A stretch of 64,000 nt of DNA from Adineta vaga (lineage: Eukaryota; Rotifera), in NCBI GenBank assembly GCA_021613535.1, contig CP075492.1, positions 5,766,001 through 5,830,000 of the forward strand. The letters run 5' to 3'. The position numbers and the translations under genes are program-made. Shown one piece after another: positions 10,858 to 22,153 of the stretch (positions within the stretch are counted from its first letter, which is position 1; every line of letters starts with the position of its first letter). The notes under the pieces are model-generated. The model ran no database searches and was not told where the DNA came from. It saw nothing but the letters and a program-made list of their open reading frames with translations.

Positions 10858-12971
10858 TCAGATAAGTTTTGATACGGTTGTTGTTGCCTCTGTTTCTGTT
10901 GTTTCCATTGATACGGTCACTGATTCTGTTGCATCATTTGCTACGTTATTACTCCCGTCACATTATTTGGAACTGTAGATACTTCTGTTGTGTTATATGT
11001 TGATGTCATTGTTGTTTCGGTAGATCCTGTAAATATCTCTGTTGTGTTATATGTTGATGTCATTGTTGTTTCGGTAGATCCTGTAAATATCTCTGTTGTC
11101 ATCAGTACTGTTGTCGTTTTCTTGGCTGAAATGAACCGAGAAGTTATTTTATGAAAAATTTATAGATTCTTCATGTCTTACTGGTTCGAATCGATGATGG
11201 TGAAGGTTTATAAAATGTTTCTAAATGAAAACAAAAAGCGTTATTCAGTCTAATTTAAAGTTAAAAAAAATGAATGTCATTTACCAACAAATGGTTTTGG
11301 TAATTTAAATACTAAACCAATGATTATTATACTTGGTGGAGATGGTATGTCATCCCTATCAATTATTGGCATTAAAATGGCTTTTTGACATTTACGGTCA
11401 CATGCAAGTTTGAAAATAAATCTTATAATTATCACAAGTCTATATCGGCGATAAAATCTTTTTCGCAAATTTTCTTTTGACGATAAATTAAATGATTGAC
11501 TGGTGAAATCTACTGTAATGGGTACAAAGAAGCACCTATAATTTCAAAGTCAACAGATGAATTGAGTGTTTCATGTAACTACAAAATAGGTATATGAATA
11601 AAACTATCCAATAAAATATCATCATTAACTTACACTGATGGAAATATTCTTCAACGATTCTTCATCATTAATTGGACCAGGTGTAATCATTGAAACGTTC
11701 GTATTGTTTTCATTTATTTCAAACGATAAACTTCTTTGAGATTCTTGGAAAAATAAATATACATAATTAAAATCGATGAATAATATTTCTTACCTGGAGC
11801 ATAATCTTCACTAGGTAAAGCTTTCAACATTACTACCTGATACAAACTATTACCAGAGCTATACTTCAAATGCTCGATGCTAGAATTTGAAAGATCATAC
11901 ACTAAGGCATCGACATGATCTAATAAGCAATTGCCTGCACAATAGAAAGGATAATGCAGTATAATGGAAATATTCAATTGTTGAGTATCGCCTGGTGGAG
12001 ACGAGCTGCTCGTAGTAATTATAAATGGAATATGTTGATTGTTTAAGGTAAAAAGAAGTGTATGTGCGATCTAATGTATCAGATAAATGAAGATTTGTAT
12101 CGTGTGAAATTCAATACTTACCAATTGTCTCATAGATTCGCTAGAATCATGTGAAGATACCTGCCGGCGACGTCGACTCGTCGTCACATTCTCCATATCG
12201 TAAGTAAAATCAATCGGTACTAACAAATTATCATAGAAATTAGGTGCTCCAAAATAAATTTTTCTCATACTTTCTCGAGATTTTGGAACAGCTTTGACTT
12301 CTAATATTTCAAAGTGATTTATGTTCTTACGAATGCTAAGCGAAATTGTTTCATTCAATTCGGTTATTGATAGATTATACATATTGTATGTTGTACTATT
12401 ATCAACAAATGTTCTATCCAGTATTGCATATTGACATATTTCATTGCAAAACAGAGAAAATTTATAATATCCTCCTATGTATAGTATTGTCGTGGCAGTA
12501 TCTCTAAATGAAATATACGATTGTATATATAAAAGGTGGAAATTATATTTACAGAAAAGCTTCTTCAACATCTATGGTAACACTTTGAGGTAGATAAGTC
12601 TTTTTTGTCATAAGATGTCGAATCTAAATACGAATCTATTTATGATACTAATAAAATCATTGAAATACTAACAAAATTATTTAATTCATGAAAACTGACT
12701 ACATCAATTGCTTCCAAATCCGAAGATATACTCCGTTTTGTTATTCCGGAACTAACAAGTTCCAATTGAAATGGCCGCACTCTACTTAAAAAACCAAAAT
12801 ATCATCAGGATATTTTACATCTACTCGAAAACAAAACTTATCTTTTGTTGAAACAACCAAATTATTTAATGATGAATACAATGGTATAAGGGATAATATC
12901 ACCACCGAACCAATCAATAAACCGGATAGAGCAAAAGAAAGTGTACTGATAAATACGTAATTCCAATTCAT
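10858..12971 (-). pseudogene. signal-anchored Thr-rich extracellular protein, frame broken three times
   Basis: Eight exons can be traced: 12673-12971, 12553-12623, 12122-12503, 11794-12070, 11634-11743, 11285-11578, 11182-11220, 10858-11125. The N-terminus has a long hydrophobic anchor (FALSGLLIGSVVILSLIPLY). The lumenal part has many N-glycosylation sites and a furin-like SRRRRQ in exon 3. The last exon is a Thr/Ser mucin-like stalk containing an 18-residue duplication. Reading needs one extra base at three places: the T6 run in exon 1 (12788-12793), near 11528-11534 and near 10950-10956. Each would otherwise stop the frame at once, yet coding resumes in the expected frame. I do not recognise the family. 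It may be a decayed gene, or an intact one with base-calling deletions. Confidence 0.55.
10987..11094 (-). repeat. perfect 54-bp tandem duplication, two copies
   Basis: Bases 10987-11040 and 11041-11094 are identical. The unit encodes 18 residues of the Thr-rich stalk (EIFTGSTETTMTSTYNTT) and keeps frame. Confidence 0.9.
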
Positions 12972-13641
12972 CTTGACAACGAATTTAACTGAAGATAGCT
13001 GTCTCCGATATGCACTGATTTATATACAATTTGACAAAACAATATAGAAAGTGTGAAGTCATGATTGATAAGAAAATTATTCATTTCCAAAATTGTTTAT
13101 TTCTTTTCGACAGAATAAAATACATCATTTAAAAGTCATAGTTCCTGACAATGATTCTTTTATCACCCGATCGATGAATATCTTTCTATTATCATTTCAA
13201 ATCAGTGATATATTTTCGCACATAATTACCATTTTTTCATCGATAAACGAATTCTTTTAAGTGATTTCACCCAAGCAGAGACATACAAACATAAATTTTA
13301 TCATGGTATATAATTATTTTAATTGTCTTTGCAATTCTCCATTGCTAGTTCCAAATCATGTTGTTAAAAAAATGAAAACTTACCTTTCACATATTTATAA
13401 ACTTTAAACAGATGCTCAAAAGAAATATCAAAAAACATTATTTTTCTTCGCGTTTCTTTTTTTGACGAGTTTCTCACATGCACACTCGAGATAGAACAGT
13501 AATGTTATTCTAAAACTTATTCAATAAAAGATAAAGTAAATATGTCCATAGGTAAGTATTCTCGAAGATTGAAATCGAATGTATCAATGTACTTAGACTT
13601 ATAATGTGATTTCAAAGACATTTAATTTTAGATAATTAAGA
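12972..13641. other. divergent intergenic with TATA element
   Basis: Reading the minus strand, TATATAAATCAG lies at about 13015-13026, some 45 bases before the ATG at 12971, as expected for that gene's core promoter. On the plus strand a 5'-UTR intron can be proposed at 13552-13631 (GTAAGT...TTTTAG) upstream of the ORF at 13642. Nothing else was recognised. Confidence 0.45.
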
Positions 13642-13860
13642 ATGACATTCAATTGTTTACCTTCATTTCAATATGAACGTAATTTTTTTTCGAATTTACA
13701 TCGAAAATATTTCATGAATCGATTTTATACTCCAAAACCAATTTCTCGTTCACCTTCTCGAAATAAATCATCATATGTTGCCCTTGATCAATTAATTGAT
13801 AACCAAAATGATTCATTGACACTCAATCGTCGAGACTTACAGACTTCGCATGAAATCTGA
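13642..13860 (+). CDS. low-complexity ORF, first segment
   Basis: A 72-residue ORF rich in Ser, Asn and Arg with no recognisable domain. It ends (TSHEI, stop) inside the start of a longer ORF in the +1 frame. The composition and codon style of the two match, so a single gene with one inserted base (or two missing) near 13830-13850 is more likely than two genes. No GT-AG intron restores the frame. Function unknown. Confidence 0.4.
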   Translation: MTFNCLPSFQYERNFFSNLHRKYFMNRFYTPKPISRSPSRNKSSYVALDQLIDNQNDSLTLNRRDLQTSHEI

Positions 13861-14599
13861 TTTGAATATTGATACTCTGCCAAACGTTCATCATCGACAT
13901 CGACGACTACCAATACGTACGAATTCCAATGTCAACATACCCATTTCATCATCAACAAAAGCAATTACGAAACAATCAACAAATGTCAATGAAGATGTCA
14001 AGGGTATTGAAGGAAATGCAATACGTATTGAAACCTTTCCTAAATTTCGTCAACAATTTGATCTACCTGAAACTCAATTTATTTCATTATCAAAATCGCA
14101 TTCATTCATTCAAGAACGTCCTGTTAAACAAGTTCAAGCATTAACTGAATATCAATTTAGCACACCTACTCTATTACGAACAAAAAAGACAGTGGATGAT
14201 ATCGATCTAATCAATCAATCTCGTCAACGATTCAATTCACTCGAACAACAACGATCTCCTGATATGCGACGACAAGGATCGCATAAAAAATCTGTAACAT
14301 ATATCGATAAACAAATATATACTTGTCATAAATTAAATATTAATGATACCATCCATCAAGAAACAATCATACCGTTATCAAAACATCCTTCAGTTAATTT
14401 TATCTTTCCATATATGCGTCCATGTCGTTATTTAACACAATTAACATCTCCATCCAATCCAATCAATTCAGATTCATTCAAACAACATACTGATTACAAT
14501 GCAATGCAGTCAATAAGAAATTCAATTGAATATGATGATGATTTACATAATCCACAAAATACAATCATTAATTTTAATATGAATCAAGATATGCAATGA
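13850..14599 (+). CDS. low-complexity hydrophilic protein, main segment
   Basis: 249 codons, rich in Ser, Thr, Gln, Asn and His, with no signal peptide, membrane segment or recognised domain (begins MKSDLNIDTLPN, ends NFNMNQDMQ). It probably continues the ORF at 13642 across a frame break. Its length in an AT-rich genome and its coding-style codon usage support real protein. It may be an intrinsically disordered cytosolic protein; I cannot assign a role. Confidence 0.5.
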   Translation: MKSDLNIDTLPNVHHRHRRLPIRTNSNVNIPISSSTKAITKQSTNVNEDVKGIEGNAIRIETFPKFRQQFDLPETQFISLSKSHSFIQERPVKQVQALTEYQFSTPTLLRTKKTVDDIDLINQSRQRFNSLEQQRSPDMRRQGSHKKSVTYIDKQIYTCHKLNINDTIHQETIIPLSKHPSVNFIFPYMRPCRYLTQLTSPSNPINSDSFKQHTDYNAMQSIRNSIEYDDDLHNPQNTIINFNMNQDMQ

Positions 14600-14887
14600 A
14601 AAGTTTATCTTTTTCATTTGATTTATTTTCCCACAACAAATAAAAATATCTATTGTTCACAAATAACCATTGAGAATTCTTTCCATTCGTTAAAATTATA
14701 ACTACATAACAACGATGAAGAGTAAAAGAGACATGTATGTATTCGATTAAGAATGTAAATGAAGACAAAAAGAAGAAAACAATCTAATGTACGTATTGTC
14801 ATAATGAAAGACGCAACACCATTAAATAAATAAAATAAAACAAATCGATAGAGAGAGAGAGAAAAGTAGACAGACAGACAAATTCGT
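14600..14887. other. convergent intergenic
   Basis: Short AT-rich spacer between the low-complexity ORF (+) and the 3' end of TMEM181 (-). A short GA run lies near 14850. No gene seen. Confidence 0.4.
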
Positions 14888-16126
14888 TTATCTTGTGGAT
14901 GTTAATTGAGATGCTTCTTGATCAGATCTTTAAAAAGAACGAGAGAGAGAGAGAGAGAGAGAGAGAATATTATTATTATTATTATTATTGGATAAAATTA
15001 TTTACCCGTAAACGACATCTTCATCCGAATCATTTATCATGGAAAATGTTGGATTATCTCGAAATAGTGAATCAATTGCTGCATTCTTTGCTGGGGAATA
15101 TACAAACGCCATTGTATATAAATACAGATTAATTAAACTGTAGAAAGATAGAAATTCTACTGAATTTTTATAACGTGTTGCTAATTCTGGAACGAAATTT
15201 TCTTCAATGATTCCTGAACCAAATCGAAGTGTCGTAATAGTGATAGAAATCGATACAACACATAACATTAATACCGTAGTAAATTTTAATCGAACATCTA
15301 CACATACGAAAAATATTTCTAATTTCTTAATAAAAAATGAAAATAAATATATATACAAACCAAAGTAAGGCATATTTCGAAGTTCACCAAATGCTCGAAT
15401 AATTAAAAAGAGTAAGTAGAGAATATAGAAGATTCCAACAATATAAAATATAACTCGATATGTCTATATTATAACAAAGAGTTCTTTTTCTTCTAGATAA
15501 ATAATTCTTATCTTACTGTAAATTGTGTTATATCAATTGTCATATTATACATTGGATCACGAAATTCTTGTAAGATACGAGCAGATGAAAGTACAATAGA
15601 GAATATCCATAGAAGACTAACAAGAAATAGTTTTGGACAATAGAATGGAAGAAATCGACGAATATTCTAAAACAAAACATATTAAAAAAATAGACAAGTA
15701 GAATACGAAAATTTCTAACTTGACGAATGCCATGATAGATACTAAGCCAAAAGAGTAAGAGAGTGCAAAGGAAACTTGCTTGAAGAAAACCATCGAGAAT
15801 TGTTGGAAAGGAATTGTCAGTTAAGAATGTTAATGGATAAAATGGATCTGAAAAATAAGATGAAGAAAAATTTCTTTTATCCATTTAATATCTACCATTG
15901 TAGAAAACAAGGAAGATCAGTAATACAATCATCCATCGTTGTTCCAGTGACCAATCGAGAATAGAAAATCGTCGCATAGATTTGGTAAAAAGACACTAAA
16001 ATTACATTGAATATTATTCATTTAAAATGATAAGATAAAATTTACTGTTGCTATAATTGAACAAATCAAGAAAATAAAACGAAAAGCCAATTCAAATTGA
16101 GTATATTTCGGATTGAATGTGTTCAA
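14888..16126 (-). CDS. TMEM181: TMEM181, C-terminal half (7 exons)
   Basis: Exons 16046-16126, 15896-15995, 15720-15847, 15517-15666, 15361-15463, 15006-15297 and 14888-14927 join in phase to 297 residues plus TAA. Family landmarks: FNPKYTQFELAFRF, DWSLEQRWMIVLL, FYNDPFYPLTFL, FWLSIYHGIRQ, RNMPYFDVRLKF, FVYSPAKNA and NDSDEDVVYGSD. These match the Wntless/GPR-like seven-TM part of TMEM181, a membrane protein of the secretory pathway and cell surface. The GOLD-like N-terminal part is not directly upstream but lies at 22154-23233, in the same orientation and compatible phase (0/0). The intron before the last exon holds GA and ATT microsatellites. Confidence 0.85.
14941..14989. repeat. (GA)n and (ATT)n microsatellites
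   Basis: A GA run at about 14941-14967 is followed directly by ATT repeats to about 14989, within the last intron of the TMEM181 C-terminal half. Confidence 0.9.
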
Positions 16127-17170
16127 CTAGAAAAAAAAGAATGAAAGAATATACAAATGAATAGATTAAAAAAGTCTAGATCGAACAGAAAATTGAATTG
16201 ATTTGATTTTCTTCTCATCGATTCCATTCAATTGGATTTTGAATTGATATTTATTTTCATGAAGAAAATTCAAATGGAATAAAATCAATTCATTGCAAAC
16301 CTAGAATAAGCAATTTAGAAAACGAAAGTTAATCAAACTACCTAAGAAATTAGAGGCCTTCGTATTCTACTATTAATTTCTTCATTAACTTTGCACGCAT
16401 TTCTAAAATTTCTTCAAGGCATGTAGACAACTTAACGACGTTGTCAAGTATATATTAGTTAATGAGTCGAGCCTTTATGAGCCTTGATTTTCTCATCGAA
16501 AACTAAATTATACATTGAATGAATGTGCGCACACATTCTGACGTCCTTATTCAGTTGTGTATTGTACTGTAACACGGACGTCCTATCAATCGCGCAATAT
16601 GTAATTACATCATACAAAATATATTCAAATGCGAAAACGAAAAACGAAACATGCGCACGCGCAAATGAACTTAAAAATCAATGAAATAAATAAGGATGGG
16701 TAAGGGGTAAACGAAGGGGAAAGGAAAAGGAAAAGATGTGAAGTATGAATTTATTTAATAAAATGAAAAAGATTTGAAAGAATCGACGATTGCACAATAC
16801 AACAAACAAATATAGACAAAAAAAGATACACCTATCTGAACGCTTTCACATACAGAAAGAGGCAAACAATACGTAGACATACGAATAGAATGTGAAAGAC
16901 ATAAGACGATGACAAGAAATAAAATAATAAAATTGTAAAAGATATAAAATGATGTAAAAGAAAAATGAGCCAGTACAAAACGTGTGTAAAATGAGATGTA
17001 AATGAAAGACCTCAAATAAATTAGAAAGAAGTAAAAAGAAGAGTCGTTTGCAACGCTCATAGATTTAAATATGTTATTTTTTTTTAGACAAGTGGTGGGG
17101 GCACTTCTTGTCGTTCTGTCTGTTTCATGAGTTTTTTCATTCGGGTAGCTAATCAATCGATAATTGAATG
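16127..17170. other. intron or insertion segment within TMEM181
   Basis: Between the TMEM181 C-terminal half and the stop of the Pro/Gly-rich gene. It includes a CpG-bearing patch (about 16520-16670, with GCGCACAC and CGCACGCGC) unlike its surroundings. On the minus strand a short coding-like stretch (about 16370-16450, ending KKLIVEYEGL then TAA) is visible but has no partner exon. The expected missing TMEM181 exon (roughly 40-50 lumenal residues) was not found here. Confidence 0.4.
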
Positions 17171-20100
17171 TTAATATGGTCGACGGTAAGGACCACGATG
17201 TAATGCCCGATTGAACGCACCTGAAACGCCAGCAACACCTGGTGGTGGAATGCCAGTTGGTCCATAACCAAGTGATGCTCCATAACCGACTCCTCCTCCA
17301 TAAAGATCGTCTGTATATGGATTGAGACCACCAACTGTTGTTGTTACACCAAAACCAATAGGTACACCACAGATAGGACCTGCTCCTAAACCACCTCCGA
17401 ATCCTCCGAGACCACCAAGTGCACCACTAAAAACAAAATCGAAATCAATGAAACACTATAGTCCTTCGTGTTTATTTACCCGTATGCACCGAGACCTCCA
17501 CCGAGACCTCCACCGAGAAGTCCGCTGGCTCCTCCACCAAACGATGGAAACATACCACCATAACCTCCCAATCTAAAGATAATAAAATGAAAATGATTCG
17601 AAACTAGAAGAACAATCATATTGTAACGGAGAAAACAAAAAAAAAAAAGTAAATGATAAACTAAGACATACCCTCCACCTAGTGAAGCACATGGATTTGG
17701 CATTGGACAACATGGTTGTTGCATTGACATTTGTGGCATTGGCATTGGTGGGCACGGCATTTGCATTTGTGGCATTGGTGGGCATGGCATTTGCATTTGC
17801 ATTTGTGGCATTGGTTGACATGGCATTTGCATTTGCGGCATTGGTGGGCATGGCATTGGCATTTGCATTTGTGGCATTGGTTGACATGGCATTTGCATTT
17901 GTGGCATCGGCATTTGTGGCATACATTGAGGTTGTTGTTGTTGAGGTACAGGTACAGGCACAGGTACAGGTATACATTGAACAGGACCAGGTACAGGAAC
18001 TGGAACTGGACATGGTTGAGGAACTGGTACAGGGCATGGCTGTGGAACAGGTACAGGTACTTGCTATAAATGAAAGAAAAGAATTATCAAATCGTTTTGT
18101 AGTAAAAATTGATATATTTTACTTGAACTTGACTTGATGGAACTGGAACTGGATAAGGACACGGTTGCGGAACCGGTACAGGACATGGCTGTGGTACTGG
18201 CTGTGGAACAGGTATACAACTGCAAAACGTTTAATATAAAGAATGCTATTTATGTAACGATTGAATTACTTACATAGGTTGACAGACAATACGTTCGACA
18301 GGCACAGGAACTGGATACGGACATGGTTGAGGAACAGGTACAGGCACTTGCTAGAAAAGAGATAGAAAAAATTCAATGATAAATAGCCAAAATTCATTTT
18401 ATTTTACTTGAACTTGACTCGATGGAACTGGAACAGGTACAGGACATGGTACTGGTTGTCTAAAATAGGAGAACGAAAGTGAAGATAATTCCATAGAAAA
18501 TTATCACTTACGGTACTGGTATACATTCCCGTACTGGATATGGAACTGGAACTGGACACGGTTGTGGTTGTGGTACCGGTACAGGTACAGGGCATGGTAT
18601 GTGTTGTGGTACGGGTACTGGTACTGGACATGGTACTTGTTGAATGATTGGAGCTTGCTGAGGTGCTGGAAGCATTTGCATTGGCATTGGTGGTGGTAAG
18701 CATGGCATTTGTGGCATGGGTGGTGGTAAACATGGCATTTGCATTTGTGGCATTGGTGGTGGTAAACATGGCATTTGTGGCATGGGTGGTGGTAAACATG
18801 GCATTTGTGGCATTGGTGGTGGTAAGCATGGCATTTGTGGCATGGGTGGTGGTAAACATGGCATTTGCATTTGTGGCATTGGTGGACACGGCATTTGCAT
18901 TTGTGGCATTGGTGGGCACGGCATTTGCATTTGTGGCATGGGCATTGGAGGTGCACACGGATTCATGCCACCAAATGAGCCACCGCCAAATGAGCCGCCA
19001 CCAAATGGAAGACCACCGCCAAAGGAAGCACCTCCACCGAATGATCCACCACCATATGGTAGTCCTCCACCAAATGAAGCTCCACCACCAAATGGTGAAA
19101 TACCACCGAAACTACCACCTCCCATACCACCGTATGGTAAAGCAGCTTGTCCAAAGCCACCCATACCTCCGATGGGTGCACCGTATGAACCTAATCCAGA
19201 TGGAATACCGCCGCCAAAACTACCCAATCCACCACCGAATCCACCGAGTGCACCGCCGCTGAAACCACCAGAGAATGGACTTGAACCATAACCAGCTAGG
19301 CCGGCGCCACCATATGGTGCACCACCAAAGCTAGTTCCCGCACCATAGCTAGCAATGCTACTCAATTGTCCTCCGCCAAAACCACCACCATATGCTGGAG
19401 GTGCGGCAAAGCTAGGAGCTGCACCGAATGCTGGAGGTGCGCCATAGGCTGGAGGAGGAAAACTAGGAGGTGGTGCATAACTTGGAGCACCATAACCTGG
19501 AGGAGGTCCATAACCTGGAGCAGGTCCAAAACCAGGAGCTGGTCCAAAACCAGGAGCAGGTCCAAAACCAGGAGCAGGTCCAAAACCTGGAACAGCTGAA
19601 CCAAATGGTGGAATAGCTGGTTGAGGTGGAAAAGCTGGTTGAGGTCCGAAAGCAGGTTGAGGTGCGAAAGCTGGTTGTGGTGGAAAAGCTGGTTGAGGCG
19701 GAAAAGCTGGTTGAGGTGGAAAAGGTCCTGATTGAATGGGACCTGGAGCACCATGACCACCAGTTTCAAAACAGAATGCATTTGGTGGAAGACCAGGTGG
19801 TGGTGGTATGGGTTGTGGTGGATACATGCCGGTGCTAGCAATACCTTGAGCATTGGGTGCATTATAACCATATTGAGCACCGCGTGCTTGTGGTGGTCCT
19901 TGATATCTTTCGTAACCAGTTTGTCCATAACCTTGTGGTCCTGGTTGTTGTGTACCAACAGCACTACTTGATTGATTGTAGCTACTGGTACCACTATATG
20001 CTTGTCCTGATTGTCCGTAACCAGCTCCATAAGCACCACCGCCAGCTGTTGGTGCATTTGCACCACTCGAACTACCATATTGATTGAGTGTATCTTGTTG

Positions 20101-20820
20101 TTGATGTTGATATCCTTGTCCACGAGGTGGTACACGAATAACTTTGCGTACAACTTGTGGTGGTCCACATGGCTCTACAACCGTACGTTCTTGAACGCGT
20201 GGTGGAGGCGTCATTGGTTCTTCGATGATTTCTTCAACGATTTCACCTGGTTGACGGCGAATATAAACACGTTCTAAAATATCTGGTTCTGGTGTAGGCA
20301 TTCGATGTCGAACTTGTCGAACAGCACCTGGTTGATCTGGTAAACGAATGGCTTGTCGACGAATACGCCCTTGACGACGACGTAGATACATATCACCTGA
20401 ATTATCATAACCACCTTCACTACCACATTGAGATTCACCATAACCGCTATAAGCGGCATAATTTGCTCCACCACTACCAGCAGCACCAGCAGCAGCAGCA
20501 TTACCTGAACTAAATTGTTGTTGTTCATAATAACCATTAGCACCACTAACTGCTGGGCCACCATATTTTTGTGAATTAGAACCAGCTGGATAACGCTTGT
20601 AATCATAAGAACTTGATGAACTTGTACTTGATGTTGAACCAGAACTTTTTCCATTACTTTTATGACCACCACCAGCACCAGTACTGCTGCCATTTTGTGT
20701 ATATCCACCTGTTACTCCACTGCTGCTATTGTTTGTTTGTTGTCTAGTCGAGGAAGCATAAGTTCCCGATTGTTGTGAATATTGATTGTATGGACCCATT
20801 CCTGTGTGGGTTCGCCAAAA
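17171..20820 (-). CDS. Pro/Gly/Met-repeat structural-type protein, 7 coding exons
   Basis: Exons 18512-20799 (ATG at 20799; this exon continues as 5' UTR to 20820), 18408-18459, 18274-18350, 18123-18219, 17672-18063, 17480-17572 and 17171-17426 sum to exactly 1084 codons plus stop. Order of parts: a Ser/Gly/Tyr/Gln-rich N-terminus without signal peptide; a charged segment at about residues 140-230 (PEPDILERVYIRRQPG, EIVEEIIEEP, RTVVEP, QVVRKVIRVPPRG); PAFPPQ and GFGPAP repeats; Gly-rich; MPQMQMPCPP arrays; CPVPVPVPQ arrays over several small exons; a second MPQMQMPC array; and a Gly-rich end with RGPYRRPY. The VPVPV and E-I-V-E/K-V-I-R-V patterns resemble charged-repeat cytoskeletal proteins (articulin/alveolin style), a compositional analogy only. 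The gene lies wholly between the two halves of TMEM181. Confidence 0.75.
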
Positions 20821-21379
20821 CTATTTCTTTTTTTTTATATGTAAAAGTGTATGTGTGCGTGTATGTTTGAGAATATGAGGGAAGACTAAACTGCAGTACA
20901 CTCTCGATGTCTCTCTGTTTGTATATATGATGTAATTTTTTTTTGACAACGAACCTACTCGCCTTCACTCTCTTTCTCTCGCTTTGTGTGTATCTCTCTC
21001 TCTTCCTTTCTCTCCGTGACCAACAACATGAAATTGTGCAACCAAATCGTTACGGTAGAAGATTTTCCTCTCTTTTTTTTTCTTTTTTTTTGTTTCTTCT
21101 TTTCTCTCCGCTCAATATGTATATATGAACAACCGTGGAGATGGACGAAGCAAGATTGATATCTTCTATATATTAGTAATATTAATGGTCATAATGGTGG
21201 TGAGAGTAACAAATGTTCAAAGTAATAGAGGGACTATAGAGAAAAAAATTTCAAAACTTTAATAGTCTTACCTGAAACTTTAAGAGTTGGGTATACTGTA
21301 TTGGTAGAAGACTATCACCTGAATGTGAATCTGATTGATAAGAAACCCGTGTATTTATATCAGTGCTGAGCTTACGACC
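20821..21379 (-). promoter_or_regulatory. 5' UTR intron, leader exon and TATA box of the Pro/Gly-rich gene
   Basis: On the minus strand TATAAATA (21352-21359) is followed by a short leader that ends at a GTAAGA donor (exon end 21272). The acceptor TAG ends at 20821, making a 451-base 5'-UTR intron rich in CT/GA tracts. This gives the gene its own promoter inside the TMEM181 span. Confidence 0.5.
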
Positions 21380-22153
21380 ATGAACATCCTTCTCTTATAC
21401 TATTTCATTATCTTTTTTTCTCTATGACCCTGATTGGTCTCGTAACATTGAGTATGAAAAAAAAGAGGATTCAGATATCGAAGGGCATTCATATTCATAC
21501 TTGCTCATTCGAGCACGTCAAGGTTTACGGACACAATTGAATGCATCGAAGCGGCTTTTCGACCGTAGCCTTGCATATAGATGGATGATATTGAGGGATG
21601 AAAAGAAGCACCCTTCGTTCCCAATTAGAACGATGTACGTGTGGTTGCGCGATCGATTTGATCGATTTCGATTGCACTTATAACACGTGCTTTGCTCGAG
21701 CGAGCACACGCTTACACGACTTTGAGCGAGCGTTGTGAGCAAGCTATGATGAACACATATATACATACACAAAGTTGATTGATGAGACAGTAGAAGCGAA
21801 TGAATAGAATATACGCATCTAGGTAGATTACGCGAGCATGATATACATGCATTCATTCATATATGTATATATTCAATGTTATATGAGCAACGAAGATGAT
21901 TTCACACAATGCGAGAAATTAAAGTTAATTTAGATCATTTCGTTTTATCAAAAGAAACGCGACTAGACAAAATGATTTCATAACAAACGAATATGCATTA
22001 AATTAACGAATAATAAAATTCAATATGTTTTAAAATTTTATTTCTAAACGCATCTGAAATTTATTTCGTTATTATTATGTTTTTGTTTCTTTTTAAAATA
22101 TCTACCTATTTAATTTCTGATATAATCTTATTTATTCATTTTCTTTTCCTAAC
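21380..22153. other. TMEM181 intronic/intergenic segment
   Basis: No exon recognised. A locally GC-richer block at about 21500-21760 contains GAGCGAGC-type motifs (CTCGAGCGAGCAC, GAGCGAGCGTTGTGAGC). The small plus-strand frame at 21501 has no family features. Confidence 0.35.

Noticed and set aside
11285-11578. A 23-base intron at the GTGCTTC...TTACAG site to explain a frame change
   Set aside because: Far shorter than any other intron here; a one-base lesion fits better.
16755-17156. 133-residue minus ORF after the Pro/Gly-rich gene
   Set aside because: Hydrophobic, T-rich 3'-flank translation without family features.
18512-18959. Repeats as a CRISPR-like array
   Set aside because: Units are contiguous codon repeats without spacers in a eukaryotic gene.
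17476-19262. Long plus- and minus-strand ORFs rich in His, Trp, Met/Ala or Asn/Ala/Thr across the repeat region
   Set aside because: They are alternate-frame readings of the simple coding repeats of the minus-strand Pro/Gly/Met gene, whose exon phases sum exactly.
21501-21683. Arg-rich 60-codon plus ORF
   Set aside because: Lies in the CpG-richer block, has no family match and is probably chance.
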